In this document: positions 10,076-16,248 of the stretch, in pieces
Layout of the letters: every line of letters starts with the position of its first letter
How positions within the stretch are numbered: the first letter of the stretch is position 1
Source of the DNA: Clostridiales bacterium
GTDB lineage: Bacteria > Bacillota_A > Clostridia > Saccharofermentanales > Saccharofermentanaceae
Direction of reading: 5' to 3'
Assembly (NCBI GenBank): GCA_017649745.1
Contig: JAGCGE010000345.1
Span: 1-22,304, forward strand
DNA: 22,304 nt
The notes under the pieces: model-generated
Seen by the model: the letters and a program-made list of their open reading frames with translations, nothing else
Databases searched by the model: none
Told to the model about the DNA's origin: nothing
Program-made: the position numbers and the translations under genes

Positions 10076-10657
10076 TTATCCTTTTGAATGCATCTGAGCT
10101 CGTCTCAAATCATTCAACTTATCGTAATCTCTACGAATATCATTTGCATTCATCTTCTTTTGGCCCTTAGGGTCGTTCTTTATTTCACAGACTCGTATAA
10201 GAGTAAGTAAAGTATTAAGATGCCATTTCTGACATTCGAAAGGTATACCACAACTAATCATCCAATAATAAATGATTTCAGATGTAATAATCTCCTTTCC
10301 TCGTCCACCACCTTTACCATTACCGCCTCCACCAAAAGTTGTAGCGGTTGCAGGATGATTGATGTAATCGTTTACTCTCTTAAACTCAGTCTCTGGAATG
10401 TGTTTGTATACTTCAGAATCCACGTTCTTTGGTGAAATCGTCATGCATTCTATGTAACTTAACAATTCTTCTATTGTTTTGTCCTTTTTAGAAAGAAAAG
10501 GTTTACACCATATAGATTCCCACTTTGAAACTGAAATTAATGAGTGCTCTAAAGTCAGTTCGCAACCCTTCATTCCGTCTTTGTATATGAAACACTCATT
10601 CGCTTCGTCCCATAGTTGTTCTTTAGGTTGATCGGGTATCTTAATTAGTATAGGCAT
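10076..10657 (-). CDS. Probable second tail assembly chaperone-like protein
   Basis: This 193-residue protein sits between the first chaperone-like gene and the tape-measure cluster, where siphoviruses carry the second tail chaperone product (gpGT type). Visible features are an EHSLISVSKWESIWCKPFL segment (about 37-55), a glycine-rich hinge FGGGGNGKGGGRGKE (about 108-122), and a conserved-looking IIYYWMISCGIPFECQKWHL helix region (about 127-146) followed by LLTLIRVCE. From memory, such proteins are common in Clostridia and Streptococcus phages, without a firm biochemical role. It has its own AGAGG site 6 bases before ATG. Upstream in its frame a TAA occurs within 20 bases, so it is not an obvious frameshift extension of the preceding gene. 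The chaperone role is inferred from position. Confidence 0.65.
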   Translation of the reverse strand: MPILIKIPDQPKEQLWDEANECFIYKDGMKGCELTLEHSLISVSKWESIWCKPFLSKKDKTIEELLSYIECMTISPKNVDSEVYKHIPETEFKRVNDYINHPATATTFGGGGNGKGGGRGKEIITSEIIYYWMISCGIPFECQKWHLNTLLTLIRVCEIKNDPKGQKKMNANDIRRDYDKLNDLRRAQMHSKG

Positions 10658-10668
10658 CTTATACCTCT

Positions 10669-11112
10669 TTATTTATTAGGATGATACTCGCCGTTAGGCT
10701 TGATCTGCTGAACATTATTTGCCTGCTGAGCAGCTTCTCTGATCTCTTTAGGCATTATGTTGTTAACAAAGTCTGCGATTGTAGATTCGTCCTTACAGAT
10801 CTCATCCATCAATACGTCATACGCAGGAGACTGTTTAAACTTCTTCCAAAGCTTATTTCCGTTCTCATCTTCCTTAAGGTGGTATTTACCATCAGGAGTA
10901 AGCTCACCATAAGCAGCAAGAACTACCTTTACAAATGTATGGTAGATCTCTTTGTTGTTTACAGCGTTCATCATCTTCTGGAGGTAAACGTTAAAACCTC
11001 CATCCATTGACATCTGCATGTCACTTAATTCACCTTTGGAAAGGTTGAAGTAGAAATCCTCGGTTCTTACAGTACCCAGGTAATCTTCGTATGTAATTGT
11101 CTTCTTTAACAT
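10669..11112 (-). CDS. Tail assembly chaperone (first, gpG-like)
   Basis: The start is placed at the ATG at 11112, which has an AAAGGAG site 8 bases upstream. The in-frame ATG 36 bases further upstream lies in the leader with no good ribosome site. The resulting 147-residue protein starts MLKKTITYEDYLGTVRTEDF and contains FYFNLSKGELSDMQMSMDGG, a YHTFVKVVLAAYGEL helix, a DGKYHLKEDENG turn, and a KQSPAYDVLMDEI...DFVNNIMPKEIREAA ending. This layout (FYFNLS, AYG, DGKxF/H, AYxxL, NxIxP) matches the tail assembly chaperones of Gram-positive siphoviruses, which coat the tape measure during tail building. It lies directly after the tube protein and a terminator. Confidence 0.8.
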   Translation of the reverse strand: MLKKTITYEDYLGTVRTEDFYFNLSKGELSDMQMSMDGGFNVYLQKMMNAVNNKEIYHTFVKVVLAAYGELTPDGKYHLKEDENGNKLWKKFKQSPAYDVLMDEICKDESTIADFVNNIMPKEIREAAQQANNVQQIKPNGEYHPNK

Positions 11113-11133
11113 GGTTATTTCTCCTTTCAAACC

Positions 11134-11146
11134 GCTCATTTTGAGC
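11134..11146 (-). other. Small hairpin in leader before tail chaperone
   Basis: On the coding strand, GCTCA-AAA-TGAGC forms a perfect 5-bp stem with a 3-base loop, between the terminator and the chaperone ribosome site. It could protect the 5' end of a processed transcript or modulate translation. It is short enough to occur by chance. Confidence 0.3.
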
Positions 11147-11154
11147 ATGAACTT

Positions 11155-11196
11155 AAAAAGTCAGGGCCGCTAGTGTGTTAATAACGACCCTGGCTT
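11155..11196 (-). terminator. Rho-independent terminator after the major tail gene
   Basis: On the coding strand the arm AAGCCAGGGTCG (11196 down to 11185) pairs with CGGCCCTGACTT (11169 down to 11158), with one C-A mismatch and one G-T pair. The loop is 15 bases, and the run CTTTTTAA follows. It starts 11 bases past the TAA of the major tail protein. It would trim or reduce transcription into the tail chaperone genes, so that tube protein is made in excess. Confidence 0.7.
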
Positions 11197-11207
11197 CTTT
11201 GACTTAC

Positions 11208-12020
11208 TTAAGCGCTAGTAAGGATCTGGTAAACTTCATCAGGAAGAGGAAGTCTAGGATCTGTAGCTGCAACGGTTGTCTTCTCGTAGTATGTCTTTGT
11301 AAGGTCAGCTGTTGTGTCCTCTGAAAGAACATATACACCTTCAACCTTCTCATACCAGCCTTCTGATGCCGGGTTGTCACTGGCTTCAGGACTAACTGCT
11401 ATATAAGCATCGCTAGCATCTGTTCCATAGAGAATAGCCTCTATAGCTGCAAGCTGATCTTCTGTAACCAGTGTGCTATCGATCTCGATGTGAGAAGTAG
11501 CCTTAGCGTTCTCGATTACAGTAACCGGTACAGGAGTTGTCTTAAACTCGTAGCTCATTGTACCTGCTTCAGGAGATTCGTTGATTGTTGAACGAGACTT
11601 CTGAGAAGGTGAAGCTGTTGCGTTGTACACAAGATGAAGTGTGTAACCAAGATCAAGACCTTCTGTATCATTACCAATGAGTGATCTGTAAGAAAGACCA
11701 AATGCCTTTCTATTCTGCTGTGCAATGGTAACACCTGTAACAAGTTCTTTTCTACCATCACACTCTTTCCACTCATCAGGATATGTGTAGCACTCGATAG
11801 AACCATTGAAGTTCTCAGCACCACGAAGTGAACCATACTTAATGTTGTCAGCGTAGAAGTCCTGAGCGTCACCGCCTTCAGGAGATTCATTTACAGCTGT
11901 AATACCATTCCAGGCAACGCCCTTCGGATAAGCTCCGCTTGAGATCGGATAAAGCACGGCATGGTCGGTACCGGCTTCGAACTTTTTAGCGCCCTGTTCA
12001 TCCCATATTAATTTGGACAT
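11208..12020 (-). CDS. Major tail (tube) protein
   Basis: The 270-residue protein forms the tail tube. Its opening SKLIWDEQGAKKFEAGTDHA, then AYPKGVAWNGITAVNESPEGG, YADNIKYGSLRGAENF, YTYPDEWKECDGR, GVTIAQQNRKAFGLSYRSLI and GNDTEGLDLGYTLHLVYNA, all before residue 135, match from memory a well-marked tube-protein family of Clostridia siphophages. Two similar turns, NESPEGGDA (about 44-52) and NESPEAGTM (about 147-155), occur. Near the C-terminus an extra segment of about 45 residues (204-250, GWYEKVEGVYVLSEDTT...KTYYEK) lies before the terminal DPRLPLPDEVYQIL. It looks like an added surface module. A GGAGG site lies 8 bases before the ATG. A terminator follows the stop. Confidence 0.92.
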   Translation of the reverse strand: MSKLIWDEQGAKKFEAGTDHAVLYPISSGAYPKGVAWNGITAVNESPEGGDAQDFYADNIKYGSLRGAENFNGSIECYTYPDEWKECDGRKELVTGVTIAQQNRKAFGLSYRSLIGNDTEGLDLGYTLHLVYNATASPSQKSRSTINESPEAGTMSYEFKTTPVPVTVIENAKATSHIEIDSTLVTEDQLAAIEAILYGTDASDAYIAVSPEASDNPASEGWYEKVEGVYVLSEDTTADLTKTYYEKTTVAATDPRLPLPDEVYQILTSA

Positions 12021-12035
12021 GCTTTTTACCTCCGA

Positions 12036-12344
12036 TTATTGGTTAATAGAATAATAGTCGTTGTAGACCCCATCTTTTACAATTCTTCTCTCAAATGCGC
12101 AGAAAGGAACTTCAAATATAAACTTCTCTTTCAAATCATTCTTAACAGACTTGTACATATGGGTGACTTGCCAACGACCTGTGACAATATATGGTAAATT
12201 ATCCGCATTGTTTCTATTGAATCTATCAAAAGAATATACAATTGCAGGATACTTCATACCGGTGTTTGGAGGAGCTTGAAAATATACATGATCACTACCA
12301 AGAACGTCCTCCAACATTTGCTGGATTTCTAATCTAGTTTTCAT
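12036..12344 (-). CDS. Tail terminator / tail completion-like protein
   Basis: The ATG at 12344 is preferred over the GTG one codon upstream, because it lies 6 bases after GGAGG while the GTG lies only 3. The 102-residue protein starts MKTRLEIQQMLEDVLGSDHV and has YFQAPPNTGMKYPAIVYSFD (about 21-40), a VTGRWQVTHMYKS strand pair, and a basic end with a YNDYYSINQ tail. This YPxIVY...Y/R-hydrophobic layout in a protein of about 100 residues, just before the tube gene, fits the tail-terminator group (lambda gpU / HK97 gp11-like) that caps the tail before joining to the head. Its start overlaps the upstream stop by 11 bases. The family call rests on position and general pattern. Confidence 0.65.
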   Translation of the reverse strand: MKTRLEIQQMLEDVLGSDHVYFQAPPNTGMKYPAIVYSFDRFNRNNADNLPYIVTGRWQVTHMYKSVKNDLKEKFIFEVPFCAFERRIVKDGVYNDYYSINQ

Positions 12345-12660
12345 CACTTTCCTCCAAATATAACTCGCCTAAAGAAAGAGTGAGCCTTGGGTAATTCACC
12401 TCAACAGAACTCACTCTCCATTTAGACTCGTTAAGTTTTATGTATTCAATTTTCTGGAAGTTGTTAAGAAGATACGCATCTGCAACCACAGATATCGAAT
12501 TAGAGATAGAAAGGTCTGCATTAATTTTACTTCCCTGCTGTTCGCGCCAAGAGTTTCTAAGAATATCACCAAAGAACTTCCTAGTAACGATCTGTGGCAC
12601 CCAGACACCGGGCTCTTCTTCTACTTCTTCCCTAAACGCTATGTCATCGTACCATTTCAT
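12334..12660 (-). CDS. Head closure (stopper)-like connector protein
   Basis: The 108-residue protein starts MKWYDDIAFREEVEEEPGVW and carries VTRKFFGDILRNSWREQQ (about 25-42), an ISNSISVVADAYLLNNFQKI stretch and a KWRVSSVEVNYPRLTLSLGE ending. The last pattern, a Trp-strand turn followed by YPRLTL, is like the small beta-barrel stopper proteins that plug the portal exit in siphoviruses. Position agrees: it lies between the capsid-proximal genes and the tail terminator. GGAGG lies 6 bases before the ATG. It could alternatively be an adaptor of another family; I recall related sequences only as uncharacterised phage proteins. Confidence 0.6.
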   Translation of the reverse strand: MKWYDDIAFREEVEEEPGVWVPQIVTRKFFGDILRNSWREQQGSKINADLSISNSISVVADAYLLNNFQKIEYIKLNESKWRVSSVEVNYPRLTLSLGELYLEESDEN

Positions 12661-12686
12661 AACATACCTCCACGGCTCTCATGTGA

Positions 12687-12962
12687 TTATGCAGAAGCCT
12701 TAGCCTGGAACTCTGTAAGAGTAACTGTTGTAGAAACAAGACCACCAACTGTAACCTTATTTCCATCAAGCTTGAAAGGCTTATAGAAAACATCCCCAAC
12801 CTTAACGATGAGCTGATTCTTCAAGAAAGCTTCCTCAACGTCAGCCTGAGGTGCCTGGTTTGTGTAAGCAGCTTCAAGATAGAGCTTGCTGTCTGCTGCC
12901 TTACCGTATACGATCTTAGCTGCAACATACTTGTCAGCAGCATCAATGAAATTTGTCGTCAT
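12687..12962 (-). CDS. Small unidentified head-associated protein (possible decoration)
   Basis: I do not recognise this 91-residue protein. It begins MTTNFIDAADKYVAAKIVYG and continues with an acidic helix-like part (ADVEEAFLKNQLIVKV) and a beta-rich C-terminus (VFYKPFKLDGNKVTVGGLV). Codon use looks like that of the neighbouring capsid gene, with few rare codons, which suggests high expression. An AAGGAGG site lies 9 bases before ATG, 27 bases after the capsid stop. A small gene directly after the capsid gene often encodes a head decoration or connector protein. Decoration is my first guess, because connector-like proteins are recognisable elsewhere in the window. Confidence 0.55.
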   Translation of the reverse strand: MTTNFIDAADKYVAAKIVYGKAADSKLYLEAAYTNQAPQADVEEAFLKNQLIVKVGDVFYKPFKLDGNKVTVGGLVSTTVTLTEFQAKASA

Positions 12963-12988
12963 AATTTGTATCCTCCTTATTGGATTAA

Positions 12989-14896
12989 TTAGTTAGCCTT
13001 AACAAGGTAGAAGCTTACTGCTGAGTAAGGCTTGATGAGTGCGCCAGACATACGTGTCTCGTACAGGTATCTGTACTGGTTGAAGTCGATATCGAAATCA
13101 TCGAAGAAGTCTGTCTTAGCTCCGCCATTTGTACCAACATTGTAGTCAGCGAAGTTAACAAGTACACCGATAAGAGGGTAGTTTGTTGTAACGCCTTCTA
13201 CAGTTATACCGATCTGCTGACCTTCCATAACTTCTACAGGAACGATCTCCTTAGCTCTCATAGCTGTAGCAACTTCTGCTTCGCTCTTGTAGAGACGCTC
13301 ATTGATACCGTTCTCAAGAAGCAGGCAATCTGTAAGGTAATCTTCTGTTGTGAAGAATGAAGGGTTTCCTGATCCCTTGTAAAGCTTACGAGCCTTAACC
13401 ATAGCCTTAATAAGAGCCTTAGCTACGTCATCGTCTGTAGCGTCTGCTGCAACGTTTACAGGAACCTTAACTGTAAAGAGATCTGCATCGTTGTATACAG
13501 GACGAATGTGTGACTCCTGAATCTTGTCATCTGAAGAAGAAAGACGGCCATCACCAATAAGGTATGCACGTGCGATCTCTTCCTTAAGCATCATCTGCAT
13601 CTCCTGCTTGATCCAAGATACTACATTAAGATCTGTAATATCATCGATGTCGTCTTTGTCCAGTTTCTGCTTCTTGTAAACTGTCTGAGGATCTGTGGTT
13701 CTCTTTAAGAGTGAGAATACCTCTTCCTTCTTCATCTTACCCTTGATGTAACCTCTAGCACGAGCTTCATCCTCTGTAATGTTTGCGAATACAGACTTAA
13801 CTCTGCTGAAAGGTGTGTGATGAGCTGCATTAAGGATCTTGTCAACCCATCCCATGTCTCTCTTGATGAACTCAGGTGTTGTGTTGATTGTCTTAGCATC
13901 CGGGAACAGATACTCAATGTTTGTTACACCATAGTCACCATCTGCATGCTCGATGAATCCCTCGTTCTCAGCTGCATCAAAAGCTGCGCTAAGAGAACCC
14001 ATCTGCATACCTACTCTCTTAATCTCTTCAAATTCAGCATGTGAAAGCGTGTTTGCTCCATACTCCTCACCTGCAAATACGTTGTGTTTCATATCTTCTG
14101 ATCCTCCTTCGTTAGAATCTTCTTTGTCCTCTATAGCCTTACCAACAAGGAAAGCTACGACCTTTTTCTGTTTCTCATTTAACGTATTGTATACGTCCTG
14201 AACGGTTTCATCACCGTCATCTTCCTCGTCATTTTGATCATCGTCAGCATGTTTTACTTCGCCGCCACCCTGTGCGTCTTCAACAGCCTTTCCAACGAGG
14301 AACTGAACGACTTTCTTCTGCTTCTCAGACATAGAATCATATACGTCCTGAACAGTTTCTTCGCCGTCATCATCAGTCTCAGACTGAATTTTCTTTTCTT
14401 CTTCGTTCATATCGGTTTCTTCTCCTTCTGCATGGTAAAGCTCTAATTCGCCGTAACCAACGAACTGGATCTCAGCTTCATCATCCGATTCTTCTCCGTG
14501 TTCCATAACGGAATCAATAAGTGCTCCTCTATTTGCCCCTGCTAAAACAAGACTAACCTCTTTGATGGCTCCGTGAAGCACATCTCCACCTCTCTGTTTT
14601 AACTGGTTTGCAAAGATTGATAAAGCAACTACATCTCCGTTGTGAACAATTTCCTTTGCGTTCTGTCCTCTTTCAGTTGCATTGAAAGTACAGTAGGCGT
14701 AAACACCCTCGGGCCTCTCTTCAAGAAGCGCATGACCTAAAACTTCGTTTACATCATCATGCCTGTGGTTCCATACAAGAGGTACTGTCTTTCCATGGTC
14801 TCCAGAGAACGCGCCATGCCTAATTGTTCTACCATCAGAACAGAGTATGTCGTTTTTGGTAGCCCAACCAGCAAAATCGTAACGCTTTTTAGGCAT
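12989..14896 (-). CDS. Fused prohead protease - scaffold linker - major capsid protein (HK97 type)
   Basis: The ATG at 14896 has a textbook AAAGGAGGTGA site and overlaps the portal stop by 8 bases. An in-frame ATG further upstream lies inside the portal gene and is not used here. The 635 residues divide in three. Residues 1-130 are a U35/S78-type prohead protease: GWATKNDILCSDGRTIRHGAF, VWNHRHDD (His near 43-45), VVALSIFANQL (Ser near 92) and KEVSLVLAGANRGALI. Residues 131-275 are a very acidic linker with two copies of an ETVQDVY...EKQKKVV-FLVGKA-ED segment at 180-207 and 230-257. Residues 276-635 are the HK97-fold capsid protein, including an IARAYLIGDGR segment and the MSGALIKPYSAV end. 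In HK97 protease and capsid are separate genes. The linker is the expected scaffold or delta-domain part. Two internal ATGs have ribosome-site-like sequences (positions 14092 and 14410). Confidence 0.92.
   Translation of the reverse strand: MPKKRYDFAGWATKNDILCSDGRTIRHGAFSGDHGKTVPLVWNHRHDDVNEVLGHALLEERPEGVYAYCTFNATERGQNAKEIVHNGDVVALSIFANQLKQRGGDVLHGAIKEVSLVLAGANRGALIDSVMEHGEESDDEAEIQFVGYGELELYHAEGEETDMNEEEKKIQSETDDDGEETVQDVYDSMSEKQKKVVQFLVGKAVEDAQGGGEVKHADDDQNDEEDDGDETVQDVYNTLNEKQKKVVAFLVGKAIEDKEDSNEGGSEDMKHNVFAGEEYGANTLSHAEFEEIKRVGMQMGSLSAAFDAAENEGFIEHADGDYGVTNIEYLFPDAKTINTTPEFIKRDMGWVDKILNAAHHTPFSRVKSVFANITEDEARARGYIKGKMKKEEVFSLLKRTTDPQTVYKKQKLDKDDIDDITDLNVVSWIKQEMQMMLKEEIARAYLIGDGRLSSSDDKIQESHIRPVYNDADLFTVKVPVNVAADATDDDVAKALIKAMVKARKLYKGSGNPSFFTTEDYLTDCLLLENGINERLYKSEAEVATAMRAKEIVPVEVMEGQQIGITVEGVTTNYPLIGVLVNFADYNVGTNGGAKTDFFDDFDIDFNQYRYLYETRMSGALIKPYSAVSFYLVKAN
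14090..14110 (-). promoter_or_regulatory. Candidate internal ribosome site for free capsid protein
   Basis: On the coding strand GAAGGAGGATCAGAAGATATG ends in an in-frame ATG (Met269 of the fusion), 10 bases after AGGAGG. Starting here would give a 367-residue protein, MKHNVFAGEEYG onward, holding just the capsid domain. The bases also encode Glu-Gly-Gly in an acidic linker, so the match could be coincidental. The spacing is at the long end of the useful range. Confidence 0.5.
14126..14365 (-). repeat. 150-bp in-frame tandem duplication in capsid linker
   Basis: Two copies of a segment encoding DG(E/D)ETVQDVY(D/N)(S/T)(M/L)(S/N)EKQKKVV then FLVGKA(V/I)ED start 50 residues apart (178 and 228 of the fusion protein). 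DNA similarity is clear as well, for example in the tract encoding TVQDVY. The copies are joined by acidic, low-complexity sequence. Confidence 0.85.
14408..14427 (-). promoter_or_regulatory. Weaker candidate internal start for scaffold plus capsid
   Basis: On the coding strand AAGGAG lies 11 bases before an in-frame ATG (Met163, MNEEEKKIQSE). A product from here would carry the duplicated acidic linker plus the capsid domain but not the protease. Spacing is long and the linker is rich in GAA/GGA codons, so this is weaker than the site at 14092. Confidence 0.3.
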
Positions 14897-16229
14897 TACT
14901 TTCACCTCCTTTGATTGATTGGTTGCCCAGTGATTGTAGTAACCCATCAACTACAGAAGGATTACTGCCCACTTCGTTAACTGCTGCACCTGCATCACCG
15001 TTTGGTAATTGCCCTTCAGCCGCAAGCTGTGCGTCAGAAGCATTGAGGTTCGGGTTTCTAAGAGACTCAGCATTTGCAGAATCAGAGGGCTTCATACCTA
15101 ACTCAGCTCTCAATTCATTAGCAGTCATGAGCTCATTTCTTCTGAATTTATCAGCAATATCAGCCAACTGGCTAACAGGTACCAATTTGAATGGATCTCT
15201 AAAGAAGACAATAGCCTGTCCTTGAGTCCTTGCTGTTTTGGTTAAGAACTTTCTTTCAAACTCATCAGTAATAGCCGAACAAATCGGTTCTATAGTACTG
15301 TTGAAGTAGTTAATTCTCGTTGCTTCATCAGCAGTTCCATCCAAAATACTAGGTGTAACACCCAACTGAGAATATAACTGGTCTTGCAGTTCCTTAACCT
15401 GTGCCCACAAGTTGTTTTCCAGAGATCTGTTTAACTGAGTTACTCTTTCAGTACCGTCAGTGTACGCTATACCTAACTTTGAGTTAGACAGCTGGTCTTC
15501 AATCTCTTTTCTTCTCTTTCTAGCCTCCTCTTTTCTCTGTGGAGATTTTGTTACATAAGGAAGCTGAATAATGAGATCCAATTTAGAACTTGTGGAAATA
15601 TCATTCGCCGCATTCAACTTATTAATGGCTTGTATAAGTCTCTGTAATGTTGAGTTTGGCTCATTCATTATTGAATAGAACGGGTTTTCAATTATAGAAA
15701 CATTTTCTTTTGGAAGAATAATGTCCTGATACTTACCTGTTTCTTCGTTGTACAGATGTACTTTAACTTTGGATGGATACCAAGTTAGTATCTTTCCCGT
15801 CCTCATCTCTAAAATATCGTATGAGCTAGTCTCCATAGGATTCTTATCAGTATCTGTAGGGACTACTGCAACTACACCCTCATCAAACATAGACTCAACC
15901 ATATCTCTTATGAATGCTTTACCGGTTTGATCTAGATTAGCTGAAACATTAATACAGTTATTCAGACCTGATGTGACGCCTTCTTTAAAGCGTCCGTTAT
16001 CATCAAGTCTCGCATGCTCGAAATGTATTGATGCTACATCAACAGCTATTCGATTGTAGATGGCGGCTACAATTGACCTTTGATTGCCTCTTGTAAACCT
16101 TGCCCTGTCCGGTCTTGTTCCATAGCCGTAGCCTAATTGGTCTTCTGGCTCATATCTAAATTCATTAGTAGGATCTCTACCAATGAATGCATTCCATCCT
16201 GAACGGATTCGTTGTGTCATTGTTGGCAT
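14889..16229 (-). CDS. Portal protein (HK97-type)
   Basis: This 446-residue protein forms the dodecameric ring through which DNA enters and leaves the head. Family-like features are IVAAIYNRIAVDVASIHFEH (about 53-72), YDILEMRTGKILTWYPSKVKVHLYNEETG (about 137-165, a beta stretch), PNSTLQRLIQAINKLNAAND (about 191-210), and a clip/stem region with YSQLGVTPSILDGTADEATRINYF (about 286-309). Later come FFRDPFKLVPVSQLADIADKFRRNELMTANELRAELGMKPSDS (342-384) and an Asn/Gly/Ala-rich tail. The last part, an NELMTANELR...G..P motif followed by a flexible tail, is typical of this portal family. GGAGG lies 8 bases before the ATG. It precedes the protease-capsid gene, which starts inside its last codons. 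Confidence 0.93.
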   Translation of the reverse strand: MPTMTQRIRSGWNAFIGRDPTNEFRYEPEDQLGYGYGTRPDRARFTRGNQRSIVAAIYNRIAVDVASIHFEHARLDDNGRFKEGVTSGLNNCINVSANLDQTGKAFIRDMVESMFDEGVVAVVPTDTDKNPMETSSYDILEMRTGKILTWYPSKVKVHLYNEETGKYQDIILPKENVSIIENPFYSIMNEPNSTLQRLIQAINKLNAANDISTSSKLDLIIQLPYVTKSPQRKEEARKRRKEIEDQLSNSKLGIAYTDGTERVTQLNRSLENNLWAQVKELQDQLYSQLGVTPSILDGTADEATRINYFNSTIEPICSAITDEFERKFLTKTARTQGQAIVFFRDPFKLVPVSQLADIADKFRRNELMTANELRAELGMKPSDSANAESLRNPNLNASDAQLAAEGQLPNGDAGAAVNEVGSNPSVVDGLLQSLGNQSIKGGESNA

Positions 16230-16248
16230 GTTTCAATCCTCCGTTACT

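Noticed and set aside
10655..10720. Programmed frameshift joining the two tail chaperone genes
   Set aside because: No XXXYYYZ slippery heptamer is visible near the end of the first gene. The second gene has its own AGAGG site and ATG, and its frame is closed by a TAA just upstream.
11113..11148. Longer tail chaperone starting at 11148
   Set aside because: The extra 12 codons cover the leader hairpin and ribosome site. The ATG at 11112 has a well-spaced AAAGGAG.
14896..14950. Longer protease-capsid protein starting at 14950
   Set aside because: The extra residues fall within the portal gene, lack a ribosome site and are unlike a protease start. The ATG at 14896 has AAAGGAGGTGA.
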